Shown here piece by piece: positions 33,642 through 44,171 of a stretch of DNA of 64,000 nucleotides. Within the stretch, counting starts at the first letter, position 1. Every line of letters starts with the position of its first letter. A program made the position numbers and the translations under genes. Below the pieces are notes generated by a model. It had not been told where the DNA came from, did no database searches, and saw only the letters and a program-made list of their open reading frames with translations. Source of the DNA: Hirundichthys speculiger (Eukaryota; Chordata; Actinopteri; Beloniformes; Exocoetidae); contig JAGFBZ010001910.1 in assembly GCA_018398805.1 (NCBI GenBank), positions 1-64,000 on the forward strand, given 5' to 3'.

Positions 33642-33764
33642 TCATTTTCCCTCATTGGTTTGAATATTATCCAAATGTGTAGCAGCCTTCCTTGAGTCCT
33701 CCAACTCATTTGTCCCTGTCAGAGGATCAACCACAAATCTGTGGTTTGACAGGACATGGAGGTC
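33642..33764 (-). CDS. Candidate exon of unidentified gene Y
   Basis: After a good acceptor (TTTATTTTCTAACAG) the frame reads DLHVLSNHRFVVDPLTGTNE and continues to 40 residues before a stop at 33642. It may instead splice before the stop to 33577, but no clear donor is visible. Present only next to copy C; in copy B the homologous position is occupied by a hAT end. Confidence 0.35.
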   Translation of the reverse strand, partial: DLHVLSNHRFVVDPLTGTNELEDSRKAATHLDNIQTNEGK

Positions 33765-34392
33765 CTGTTAGAAAATAAAGCCATCATTAAATCATGCCAT
33801 CTTCACAAATGTCACCAATCACAACAGAAAGAAATCCCCAAAAGACCATTTTCACACTTATTATTGAACAAAATTAAGTAACGCGTATTCGAATATTATG
33901 TGTTTGGTTCTAGGAATTCATTCATCTTTCTAAAAAAGATTCTAACTTTTTAATAAACAACCATGAAGCACAGATATTTACTCTAAAGGCTCATAGGTTC
34001 ACATGAAGAGCTTTATACTCACCACGAACTTCAAATGGCTCCATCATAATCATCAATTTGAGCAAAATGTTTTAGTTAAAGGACAAAGGGCCAATTCCAA
34101 TTCCTCTCTTAACCCTCAATCTCAACTAGGGGTGCTCCGATCGATCGGTGACCTGATCGGATCGGCCGATATGCATATGATCGGGATCGGTCAGAATTGT
34201 CATTAAAGCCGATCAAAAGAGCCGATCAAAAACGCTCTATTCTCGTGCGCATACACTGTCTATAGACCGTTTCGGGCCAGCCCCCCCGGAAGTACCCCGT
34301 CCGCCATTGCGGGGTTGTGCTACAGAGCGACACTTTCACCGGCTCGCAGATTAACCAGTGTTTTTCTCTTTCTACAAATAGATATTTTTATA

Positions 34393-34634
34393 ATGTCGAG
34401 TCGGTCGAGTGGGAATACATGTTCCGTCATAAACTGTGCCAACAATGGCGTGAAAATTCAACAATGGAAGAAGAAAGTATGTGAAATACACAAGCCTTTA
34501 CTGCACGAAGACTGCCTTGTTTGCAGCCATACAGTTTGCACCGATTTCCTGGGCGCACCGACAACCAAGAAGTTAGGAAGACGTGGGTGAAAAATATCAA
34601 AAGAAAGGACTTAGTTCCAAATGAATACAGCCGG
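34393..34634 (+). pseudogene. THAP-domain first exon, frameshifted
   Basis: Begins at ATG 34393 and reads CSVINCANNGVKIQQWKKK, then CEIHKP and a Cys-rich stretch. After a one-base frameshift near 34581 it continues WVKNIKRKDLVPNEYSR up to a GGGTGAGT donor. The spacing C-x4-C, the invariant Trp and the NIKRKDxxP block are typical of THAP zinc fingers (C2CH, sequence-specific DNA binding); the final C and H would be in the next exon, which was not found. THAP domains are known in P-element and Kolobok-type transposases and in host THAP proteins. Confidence 0.65.
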
Positions 34635-34901
34635 GTGAGTTTTCGTTAACATTCAATCTCATACTACTTATAGCCTCGCTGAGAGTCCCGGACGATTCTG
34701 GCCGAAAGAACAGCAGTATGACGCTACTGTAGCCCTCGGCACTAGCACAAGCCTATAAAACAATGAATGAATGAATGAATGACTTAGGAGAATGATTAAA
34801 TAAATTAAATATAACATTAACACATAGCCTAATTTACCGCTAGCGTTAACGTTACAGTAGCATAATCTTTATGGCTTGTTGACGTTAGTTATAGCCAGCG
34901 T

Positions 34902-35163
34902 CAGTGTTTCCCCTAGAAAAAATTGGCACCGGACAATGTGACCGGCAGGTTTTCAATTTACCGGACAAATGTTTGTAATTCCGGTCACATGCTAGATGAA
35001 TTTATTGAGGTTAAAAATAAATCATATGCAGTAGTACGATATCAATGCAAGTCATTTAATAGTGTTTTTATTGAAAAACAGGCTATTTTAAATAAAATAA
35101 GTCCCGTCAATTGACTCACGAGCGTAACTTAAAAAAATATATATATATTGCAGAAGCAATATA

Positions 35164-35218
<55 letters not shown>

Positions 35219-35678
35219 GACTCCGCTGCGCTGTTTTAATGCGGTTCTGTAGAGAGAAACCTCTCTCTGCTGGCACACTGGAGACAGGGATCAGCAGGCT
35301 ATCTGGGCCAGTTGAGCCCACTCGGGGTAGATTTCACTAAAATCCCTGATGAGAACTTCACAGGCCATTGAGAAGTTCAAGCCTCCATAACCGCGGAGCG
35401 CTGTCATTACGGAGATGCGTCTCTGCGCACCTGTGGCATCAATGAGTGGAGCTGTGGCTGGAGCCCACTCATCCTCACACACTACTCATTCGTAAAAAAA
35501 AAAAAAAGATTATGTTTTTTCATAAAATGATGTGGAAATTACCCATTTTATAACAACTGAAAATGTGCTTGGGAGGAGTATTTTCACCGGACATTTTGAC
35601 CGGAGAGATTATAAAATACCAGACTTACGCATATTTTACCGGACAAAGTCCGGCAATTACCGGACAACGGAAACCCTG
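34902..35678. mobile_element. Nested non-autonomous hAT element
   Basis: Ends CAGTGTTTCCCC... and ...GGAAACCCTG with a perfect 8-bp duplication GCCAGCGT (34894-34901 and 35679-35686). Subterminal ACCGGACA motifs are repeated in inverted orientation. No transposase. Inserted into the element 34127-36063. Confidence 0.9.
35134..35216. repeat. TA microsatellite
   Basis: Long TA tract within the nested hAT element. Confidence 0.95.
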
Positions 35679-36089
35679 GCCAGCGTTGCAGCGTTCCACA
35701 GTTTTTAGTGTTTGATTATGGGAATAGATCATGCTATTTCCATAACCAATCATTAAAAACAGCGATAAACTACATTCATCTGTAACTGGAGGCCACTGCC
35801 TAACATCATCAATCCAAGACATGTCTGCGTTATCCGTAAATAATGCTCCACGCTGCTGTGTTTGGGTTAGTTGGTGGAGCACCGCACAGTCCAGTTATGG
35901 CGGAGCCACTAGGGGGCGCATGTCCACAATTTCTAAGTCGAAAAGGTCTAAGACAGCAAGAAACAAAGGGAAATAAATACGATCGGTGATCGGTATCGGA
36001 TCGGCCGATATTGATTTCAGTGATCGGATATCGGCCCCAAAAACCCTGATCGGAGCACCCCTAATCTCAACCCTCAATCTTTGGCCCTC

Positions 36090-37701
36090 CAGGGCTTGAC
36101 AATAAGCATTTTAGAGCACTGGCCCACAGGGCCAGTAAAATTTGGAATGTACTGGCCCTGATTCATAAATCAGTGGCCCAACTATTCGCAGGCGCGCGGA
36201 ACAGCGGCTGCCGAAGGAATTTTGAAAAAATGATGTAATTTGGTGCATTCTGGTGCATTCTGACACTGAAATGAAGAAATAAAAAGTCTCACATATTTTA
36301 GCAATATTATGTTATCTGATTTTTGTTGAATAACTTTTTTTCTGTTTGCAGGTAGCATGCACATATAATCTTGAAGAATAACCCCGTAGATTTTCCTGCC
36401 AGCATTGTAGATGCACATAGTATTACTGTCGTAAAACACCTTCTGTGTTGTTAATGTGGTGTGATGCTTTGTTGCTTTTAGTATAAACTTCTAAAATACC
36501 TTCTTTGTAGCATGGAGCTTTTTGGTCCATAACCTGTTAGATTTATCAAAATTAATCATTCATGCTTTGGTGATGGTATAATATATTATGCACTCCTCCA
36601 ATCTTATAATATACTTTTATATAATCTTTAATTAATGAAATGATTACACACCTAACATACAACACACAAGCCCAGTCCCAAGTCTGGGATAAAAGTGTGA
36701 GGGAGGCAGCAGGTGAGTATGTGGTAAGTTGTTTTTGGCACTAAAATAATCAAACTGCATTTTACATATCAAAGTAGAAATTTTATTTACTGTTTTCACA
36801 ATGTGATATTAGATGATATCTGAAAAGCACAGAATACTTACTCATGTCTTGATACTTACTATCAAGCAATAACCATCATGTATGAAAAACTTACACATAT
36901 TAAGTGTTTGACAGTCTCTGACATCACAAGTCTTTCCTTTGAAGAAATTATTTTGATTTTATGCTATATTTGGCATTGACTAAATAAATTCTCATCACAG
37001 ATACTTTATGAGACTTTTTCAAATTGGTATTTATCACATGGCATCTTCCTGAGTATATATTTGACTAGGTACATTTTGTTCAGTATTTATTTCATGTTTA
37101 ACTGTTTATGGTTTTGTAATTTGTGTTTCCTGTGCCACCACTTCATAGCCAGCAGTTTCCTTCTCCACCCTGTCACAGCCATCAGTTTCGTCCTCCACCC
37201 TGTCACAGCCATCAGTTTCGTCCTCCACCCTGTCACAGCCTAAAGAAACCATTATCTCCTCAGACCCATAGGAGGTGCTAAAGCAGTCTGTAGTCAGTTC
37301 TTCCTCCAACTGCAGCAACTCTTCTTCCAACTCTGCATCTGTATAGCAATACCGTTGTGTACTTTTGTTGTTTCGATTCTTCTCCGTCTTGTATCTTTTC
37401 GCGCGCATTTAAAGATGCTGCTGCCGAACATTCCCGAACAGTTCCGGAAATGCACGAAGACGCAACACACTCCTGCAGCGAAATTACGTTCTTCACATGG
37501 TGGACCATCTTCATGTTCCGATAAAATACAAGTCATTTCTTGGCGATTATGACGAATATATACATAAGAAAAATCTGAAATTGCCTCAAAATGTGGTGGC
37601 CCGGACGGGCCAGTGTTTAATAAAGTTTACTGGCCCGTACTGGCCCGAGACAGGCGAAAAAAACGCTCGGGCCATCGGGCAAATGCTATTGTCGAGCCCT
37701 G
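36090..37701. mobile_element. hAT-like element, CAGGGCTTGACAAT ends
   Basis: Inverted ends CAGGGCTTGACAAT and ATTGTCGAGCCCTG with GGGCCAGTA-type subterminal repeats. Flanks share GCCCTC but no clean 8-bp duplication. Inside, on the minus strand, is an acidic frame at 37106-37408 with a 10-residue repeat (see 37141-37240); no transposase recognised. Confidence 0.6.
37141..37240. repeat. 30-bp tandem repeat
   Basis: Three copies of a 30-bp unit containing GTCACAGCCATCAGTTTCGT. On the minus strand it encodes the repeated decapeptide DRVEDETDGC. Confidence 0.9.
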
Positions 37702-37904
37702 CCCTCAATCTTAACCCTTGAAAGTAAGTGTAAGGGCTATCATGTGACTCAGAAATGGGACACCCCTCGAGTGCAGTTACGTCTTCAGACTGAAATGTAT
37801 CAGAGCCGTGTTGTCTCTGTATTTCCTGAAATGACACAGGGATAACATTGAAAAGAGCGCTGTATATTCTCTAAATAATATTAGCAAATAACACAATAGA
37901 GGAT

Positions 37905-38110
37905 ACATTATTCAGTCCTCCGTCGCTACACAACAAGGTAAACAAGTAACGTGAAGCCGACCCGGATCGCTGACGGGACCGGGACGGCGGACCGGGACCA
38001 CCGAGGAGTACAAGTAACGTGAAGCCGGCGGACCGGTCCCGTTGGCGGTCCGGGTCGGCTTCACGTTACTTGTATACCTTGTTGTGTAGCGAAGGAGGAC
38101 TGAATAATGT
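37905..38110. repeat. Long inverted repeat, 62-bp arms
   Basis: Arm 37905-37966 matches the reverse complement of 38049-38110 with only two or so mismatches; the 82-bp spacer contains a further direct copy of AAGTAACGTGAAGCC. It can fold into a long hairpin, with an alternative smaller one. Confidence 0.9.
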
Positions 38111-38916
38111 ACCAGGACCACCGACGAGTACAACGTGAAGCCAATGGGACCGCCGGTCCGGCAGCAAACATCGTAAAGTAAAAAAATAAATGTTACGCAA
38201 CAACGATGTTAATCCATGAAAAAAATCTCAAACAAACACAATAAAATGGTTTCGTAACATTTATATCTTTAAGATATACGAAGATACTTACGTTTGTAGC
38301 TAGCTTCTGGATAGCCCTTACTTCCAAGGGTGGTGTCGGAAAATCTTAATATTGAGGGCGATACAGCCCTCAAACTCGTCCCTCAACTTGACTTCCCTTA
38401 GAATTGGGACAGCACTTGCCCTTAGCGGGAACGCACATTTTTGAGATTGAGGGTTAAGGGAGGAATTGGAATTCACCCAAAGATGAAACTATTCTGTGAT
38501 ATTCACATATAACAGCAGTGTAAATGGTATACATGTCTTTTTCTCCACAGGACCAAGCAGAAAACGCTCTAACTTTTATTTACACCCGGTGCAAACACAT
38601 TTAAATTCAGTCTAATAGCTGCAGGCTTCTGGCAAACTTACTGAAGACAAAACTGCAGGATTTATAAAAATAGATGAGTCTAAAATGTCAAACCACTGTG
38701 GGACTTCATGTGGGCTAAAAAAGCTTCTGCATGACTGTTAAACAGACTTCCAAACTTGTAGCTTGTTTCATGCAGATTCCAGTTTTTCTCCAGGAAGCTT
38801 AGATCTCCTGGCAGATATAGTGAGGTGGTGCAGATGTTTCAGAATATCACACTAGTACAATAGTGTTTCCCTGATGGATTTACTGAGGATGTGCTGGAGA
38901 AATGTCTACTACAGAT

Positions 38917-40447
38917 TAGGGCTGGGCCGATACGCTTTTTTATCGATTCGACATCTCCTACGATTTTTTGATCCCGATTCAATTTATATTGCGATTCTGA
39001 TAAAACAAGTATTGCATTTCGATTGCATTTCAATTTTATTGCGATTTTTATATTTTTATTATTGAAATATAAAAATCATATAAAAATATAATAATATAAT
39101 ATAAATAATATAAATATAAAATAATAATATATATAATATAATAATAATAATAATATTAAACATTATTATAATTGTTATATATTATTATATATAATATTAT
39201 ATTGTTATAATATTATATTGTTATTTTAAAATATTAAATAATGATAATAAATATAAAAATATAGAAATTAAATAAGTTTCAATATTAAAAAAATGCGCAA
39301 TTGCTGTACTTTAAAACTTTTCGCGGGTCCACTATCATGGACCCTAACCCGAATGGACCCGTGAAAATTCAACCCGAAACCGACCCGACCCGAGCTATTA
39401 TCATAAGTTCGGGAATCCGAACCCGAATGGACCTGCAATATTTTGACCTGGAACCGACCCGACCCGAGTCTTTAGTCTTTAGTTCGACCCACGAACTGAA
39501 CCGAGTTACCCGAATAGAACCGAGACAATCCAGCCCATAGTTGCTCATGTCAAAGTTGTCTAGCGTTGAATAAAACTTGATTTTCTTACCTAAAGTTGTC
39601 TTCTTCTTTCCGGTTCAGTTGCTACATAGGCTACGTGATGTAAACAACAATAAATCGACGTCGTTATTTTCTTTGTGGATACAGATGCTATTTGTAGAAA
39701 CTGCTAACACTAATAGCCTACACCGGTCAGGATGTGTCATAAATATGTTCTCTCATCCAGAGTTGTCATGTTGGTGATCCATTGTGCGTTTACAGCTGCT
39801 GGGCAAACCGCTAATAACACGCTACGGCAATGCATTAACGCCACGTTAATGAATAATAATTTAACTGCCCCGAGTCTTGACATTGGCTGCCACCGCCAAT
39901 TATCTTTAACTCTCGAGTTAACGTGGACCCAGCCTGTCAGAGAGCACACACCGGACCCAAGACTAACTGTACCGATTCAGAGCCGAACCCGGTCTTTTGA
40001 ATGGACCAGAGACCTGATTCGGGTCGGGTCGGAACCTCTGGTTTTCGCGTTGTTCCAAAGACCTGTACTGTAGTTCCCCTCGACGCCTTGTCTGATCCAG
40101 CTGGGAGTTTGTGGAGAGTTGAATCCAATGTCTGCTGCACTGCCAGTGCCAATGGAAAGAGTTCAGGCTCTGTGAAAGTACTCAGCTCGCTGCACTACGC
40201 CATTTTGTCACATGAATTTGCCGGCATTCGGGTTACTATGGTGACACATGTGGTTCTATTTCCGGAAGTGTAGATTACAAAAGAGACTGGCGGAGCCCAG
40301 GAAGCGAAGTTTTTCCATGAAGCCACCCGAACTCTTTACCCCACCATTAAATAGATAAAAATCCATTCTTCTACGAGAACCGATTTTTAAGAATCCCCAG
40401 AAAAAAATCGCGATCAATATAAAAATCGATTTTTTGGCCCAGGCCTC
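38917..40447. mobile_element. hAT element, TAGGGCTGGGCC ends
   Basis: Ends TAGGGCTGGGCCGATA... and ...GGCCCAGGCCTC with a perfect 8-bp duplication CTACAGAT (38909-38916 and 40448-40455). AT-rich interior at 39060-39300 and internal GACCCGACCCGA/TCGGGTCGGGTC repeats suggest a second element inside. No transposase frame. Confidence 0.85.
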
Positions 40448-41174
40448 CTACAGATGCTAGAGGCCATTGAAGCCCCACATCATAGCAAATACCTTGATGG
40501 AACAAAAACAGCAGTGGTGCACGGGGGCAACAGCTGACAGAGTCCAGCTATGTAGTACATAACCCCTAACACGCTATTTTAGTACATTCATGTGGAAAAG
40601 GCTCCTAGAAAACCAAAAACATTACAGCTCTATTTCCATTTTTCTATCCTGGTCATCTGCTCTCTTGTTCCATGTAAACTCCACCAATGATGTGATGGTT
40701 CAACAGGACCAAACAGCCAGCAGCGTCCTGTCAGGTGATGTAACAGTCTATAGTCTCTGGTGGAAACTGAAGGGAAATTATTACAGAAATGGCACGAAAG
40801 GTTGTCTTTAAGTAGTTTTGCTGCACTTCATTTAAGTTTGTCAGAGGACACTTTGGAGACTTTATGAACTAACAGTGGACTTGGATATCCTTTTAATGCA
40901 GCACAACTCATGACACTTTCACATCAAGGGTTTTTATTCTTATTTATTTAAATTCAGGACAACACATATTAATGGACATTGTACAAATGTAAATATTCCA
41001 GATTATAGCCATGGCTACTTTCCATCTGTAGACCCCAGGAAGGTTGTTGTAGTCGTAAAAAAGACACAAGAAATATGTAGAAGAAGCACAGAAGATCAGT
41101 TCAAGGATGCATCAACAGAATGATGATTTTCAGATCATTCCTGTAAGAAATGAAAGGAAAAGAAATAGTGAAAC

Positions 41175-41307
41175 CTGCCTCAGCAACGATGAGTTCATCA
41201 GGCCTCAAACTCAGGAAGTGGCTGTGCTGGAGGTTTAAATCCATCTTCAGCTGTTCATCTCTTAAAACAGCTCCAACAACCTCTGTTGGCTTTAAAAGGC
41301 CATCGAC
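41175..41307 (-). CDS. Candidate host exon, unidentified
   Basis: A 133-nt block between a strong acceptor (TTTATGTCCTTGTAG) and a CAG/GTTTCA donor. Open throughout; encodes VDGLLKPTEVVGAVLRDEQL followed by 24 more residues including SLRPDELIVAEAG. The composition is strongly protein-like. Family not recognised. Lies on the same strand as the exon at 41461-41644. Confidence 0.4.
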
Positions 41308-41460
41308 CTACAAGGACATAAACATTAAAACTGGAATGATTGCATATAGCTTTGGAAAACTCACTAACCCCAATACACTCAATATATTCAGTCATCTGTC
41401 ATAAAACTGGTCATAAAACTGTCTGATCTCATGTAATAATGTATAATTATGACATTAACT

Positions 41461-41644
41461 CTAAAAACGTAGCTCTGTTGGAGGATAGGAGCCTTTGCTT
41501 ATGAAGTCGCTGCTGCTGCTGTTTTCATCTTTCCTCTGAGCTGACTTTCCCTTCTTTGGCAGAGGAACCTTTGTTGGAGCAGAGGAAATCCTGGAGCTTG
41601 TTCCACTGGGCTTTGCAGAGCTTTTCACAGAGCTGTGGTAAGTC
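41461..41644 (-). CDS. Candidate host exon, Ser/Lys-rich, trapped next to hAT
   Basis: Starts after a pyrimidine-rich acceptor (CTTTTTGTCCCTCAG) and reads a 60-residue Ser/Lys-rich frame (SSVKSSAKPSGTSSRISSA...), with four Ser codons in a row, to a stop at 41461. Entered in phase 1. In another minus-strand frame the hAT transposase ORF runs through the same bases to 41525. A plus-strand alternative also exists (acceptor at 41562, donor after 41637). Identity unknown. Confidence 0.4.
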
Positions 41645-42898
41645 CTGAGGGACAAAAAGGACAGCTTCTAACAGTGCACTTTTAGTAGTTTTGACTCCGT
41701 GGTCCGTTTCAGCTTCTTTGTTGAGAAGACGCGTGAGTGCTGCAAGTAATGGGATAACATCTGCTGTTGATGCATTAGATGAACTTATCTCCTTTGTTAC
41801 CTGCTCAAACGGGGTGAGAAGGGAGAGTGTGTTCTCGATTAACACCCACTGGTATGAGGTGTATGTAGCGGGCAGATCATAATCTGCTATGTAGGCAGCC
41901 AGGACTCGTTTTTGTGCCAAAAGGCTCTCCGGCATATAAAAAGTACTGTTCCACCTAGTGCTTACATCTTGCTGGAACCGTTTTGGTGGCAATCCGAACT
42001 GTTCTTGAATAGACTGGAGGCGAGAATAAGCAAGAGGGGAATGCTTAAAGTGACCGACAATTTTCCTCCCTGTCGCTATGATCTCTGCAATACGGCGCTG
42101 GCTTAACACACCTTCGTGGACCGCTATCTGTAAAGTGTGGGCCATGCATCGTAAGCCCCTTAGGCCACTGTCTTCCATCGCCTTCGCCATGTTGCGAGCA
42201 TTGTCACTGACGACGGCGTGCACTTTAGCCCGGTCTATGTGCCACATTTCAAACATCCTGGTGAATGCGTCGGATATGGCTGCTGCCGTATGGGACCCTC
42301 TGAACTCCTGTGAGTGAAGTACAATCTTTTGTAACTTGAAATCCTCGTCTACCCATTGTGCAGTTAAACTAAGCATGCTGGTGGGGCTGACATCCGCGCT
42401 CCATATGTCTGTCGTGAAGCTGAAGTGAACACCATTATCTTTAACCAAGAGCTCGTGGACGCGGGCTGCAACACTGTCATACATCTCCGGTAAGCACACA
42501 TCAGAGAAATACTGTCTGCTCGGTATCGTGTAACGGGGCTCAATGTGCTCCATGAGTCTCCGAAAGCCAATGTCCTCCACAACACTAAACGGTTGATCAT
42601 CCAAAGCCATAAACTCCATTACCTTCTTAGTAATTCCGTTTGCTTTGGCACTGTCAGTCGCAAACTTTTTCGTCCTCTCAAAGACGTCGGCCACGGACGG
42701 GGTGGGCGTTCTCGTGCTGTGACCAGCTCTCCTTTCAGCTGCTGCAGCTGCAGCCGCAGCCGTCTCTCTCTCGTACTCGGCATGCTTTTCTGGGAGTTTC
42801 GCTTTTAAATGATGAATTAAAGCTGTAGTGCTGAAGGTCTTTGCTGAGGCACCTCCTCGAGACAGTTTGGCTGAACATTTGTTGCAAAATATCTCCAC
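41525..42898 (-). pseudogene. hAT (ZBED-type) transposase, C-terminally truncated
   Basis: Open frame of 457 residues. N-terminal BED zinc finger with CNKC (residues 5-8) and H30; the expected next His is Leu35. Ala-rich linker 46-55. RNase H-like hAT core with TTDIWS (D164), VVSDNARN (D232), the C-x2-H insertion motif CMAH (251-254), STRWNST (314-319) and VTKEISSS (E370). About residue 413 the hAT similarity stops and 44 unrelated residues follow from a neighbouring host-like exon; the C-terminal dimerisation domain is missing. The ATG lies close to the finger, so the true N-terminus may be slightly longer. The unusually long intact frame suggests recent insertion. Confidence 0.85.
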
Positions 42899-43075
42899 AC
42901 TGCTGACATTTTTCCGAAGGCGCCGGGTTACAACGTCAATTGCGTCATTGCGTCACATGCCACTATTCGGCCTTGCTTTTAACTCATTCCACCGAAGGCC
43001 GAATGTGGCTTTTTTTGCCATATTCGGCCGAATATATTCGGTTACCGATTATTCGGTGCATATATATTAACAAGA
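41660..43075 (-). mobile_element. Truncated hAT element
   Basis: The 5' side near 43025-43070 carries hAT-style subterminal repeats (CGGTAACCGAATATATTCGG type). The 3' end is lost at the junction with the host-like exon near 41660. Target duplication not seen. Confidence 0.6.
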
Positions 43076-43094
43076 TAACATTTCTACCAGGCTG

Positions 43095-43798
43095 TCAGAA
43101 CTGAAGCTGTAGTTGGTGATTTGAAGGCTGGGTGTTTTTGAATTGATTGGCTGCAGAAAGGTAGGTCTGAGATGTGAATATTCCTCCAGAGGGTTTGTTT
43201 TCAGGGGGACTGGGATGGATCCATTTAAATCTATATTGGAGCTGAATGGCTAAAGCATAATGATAGAAATGTGGAGCCTCTAGTCCTCCTAGTGGTTTGG
43301 ATTTTTGGAGAGTGGCTAGTTTGATCCTTGGTGTTTTCTTTTTCCAGTAGAAATTGATGATACTTGAGTCTAATGATTTAAACCAGGAGATGGTAGGTTG
43401 TGTCGGTATCATTGAAAATAAATAGATTAATTTGGGTAATATAGTCATTTTGATCACTGATATTGTGCCTGTGATGGATAGTGGTAAGTTCATCCATCAC
43501 TGGAGATCATTATCTACTGTTTGAGGAGAGGAGTGAAATTAAAACCAAATAAGTCTGACAGCCTGGAGGAAACCTTTACCTCCAAGTATGTGATGAAGTT
43601 GGAACAAAGTGGAACAGGTGTTGAATGAGCTGTCACATCCCAGCTGTCGGGGTGTAATGGAAGTATTGCAGGTTTAATGTCGTCAGCATAGAGGCTGATT
43701 TTATGATGCATGTTCAGAGGTTAAATTCCTTTGGTATGAGGGTTTTGTTGAATAGCTGCAGCTAAAGGTTCAATGAAGATGGTAAATAATGACTTTAT
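43095..43798 (-). pseudogene. L1-like LINE reverse transcriptase fragment
   Basis: Minus-strand pieces in order: IEPLAAAIQQNP..KGI near 43735-43790, ISLYADDI (the RT catalytic YADD box) near 43690, a deletion, then LPLSITGTISVIKMTILPK (43440-43490) and YWKKKTPRIKL with GGLEAPHF. L1 type. Broken by a deletion and frameshifts; truncated upstream by a Tc1 fragment. Confidence 0.85.
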
Positions 43799-43799
43799 A

Positions 43800-44160
43800 A
43801 TGACGGTTTTTGATGCAGTGCCGTCTGAGGGGTCGAAGGTCACGGACATTCAATGTTGGTTTCCGGCCGTGCCGCTTACATGCAGTGATTTCTCCAAATT
43901 CTCTGAACCTTTTGATGATATTATGGACCGTAGATGTTGAAATCCCTAAATTCCTTGCAATTGCACTTTGAGAAATGTTGTTCTTAAACTGTTCGACTAT
44001 TTGCTCACACAATTGTTGACAAAGTGGTGAATCCCGCCCCATCCTTGCTTGTGAATGACTGAGCATTTTTGGGGAAGCTGCTTTTACCCAATCATGGCAC
44101 CCACCTGTTTCCAAATAGCTTGATTACCTGTGGGACATTACAAATAGGTGTTTGATGTTT
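43800..44160 (-). pseudogene. Tc1/mariner transposase N-terminal fragment
   Basis: A frame of about 100 residues (ATG near 44114) with the paired-like helix-turn-helix SQSAIARNLGISTSTVHNII and a following basic GRKPTL hook. These bind Tc1 inverted repeats. The DDE catalytic domain is absent; the frame runs into the L1 remnant at about 43800. Confidence 0.75.
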
Positions 44161-44171
44161 GGGGCAGAGAC

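Larger units (their letters stand above)
32470..33664. repeat. Promoter/first-exon unit, copy C (inverted)
   Basis: Reverse-complement match of unit B over about 1.2 kb, with promoter and first exon of gene X now on the plus strand and the gene Y exon on the minus strand. Confidence 0.85.
34127..36063. mobile_element. hAT-like element carrying a THAP exon
   Basis: Inverted ends TAGGGGTGCTCCGATC... and ...GATCGGAGCACCCCTA, flanked by a perfect 8-bp duplication ATCTCAAC (34119-34126 and 36064-36071). ATCGGTGATCGG-type subterminal repeats. Contains a THAP-domain exon and a nested hAT element. The 8-bp duplication fits hAT and also P elements. Confidence 0.8.
34088..38478. mobile_element. DNA transposon host of a TE nest, unclassified
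   Basis: Imperfect terminal inverted repeats of about 38 bp: GGGCCAATTCCAATTCCTCT... at the left and ...GGAATTGGAATTCACCC at the right. Flanks suggest a short AAA duplication at most. Contains the elements at 34127-36063 and 36090-37701 and a long hairpin. Superfamily uncertain (Harbinger-like is possible). Confidence 0.55.

Noticed and set aside
34763..34783. AATG tetranucleotide run considered as a feature.
   Set aside because: Very short microsatellite with no evident role.
41563..41637. Plus-strand 75-nt exon-like block with good acceptor and GTAAGT donor (GTFVGAEEILELVPLGF frame).
   Set aside because: Overlaps the minus-strand Ser-rich exon; only one can be real. The minus-strand reading was preferred because it extends longer and has another minus-strand candidate exon nearby, but this is not settled.
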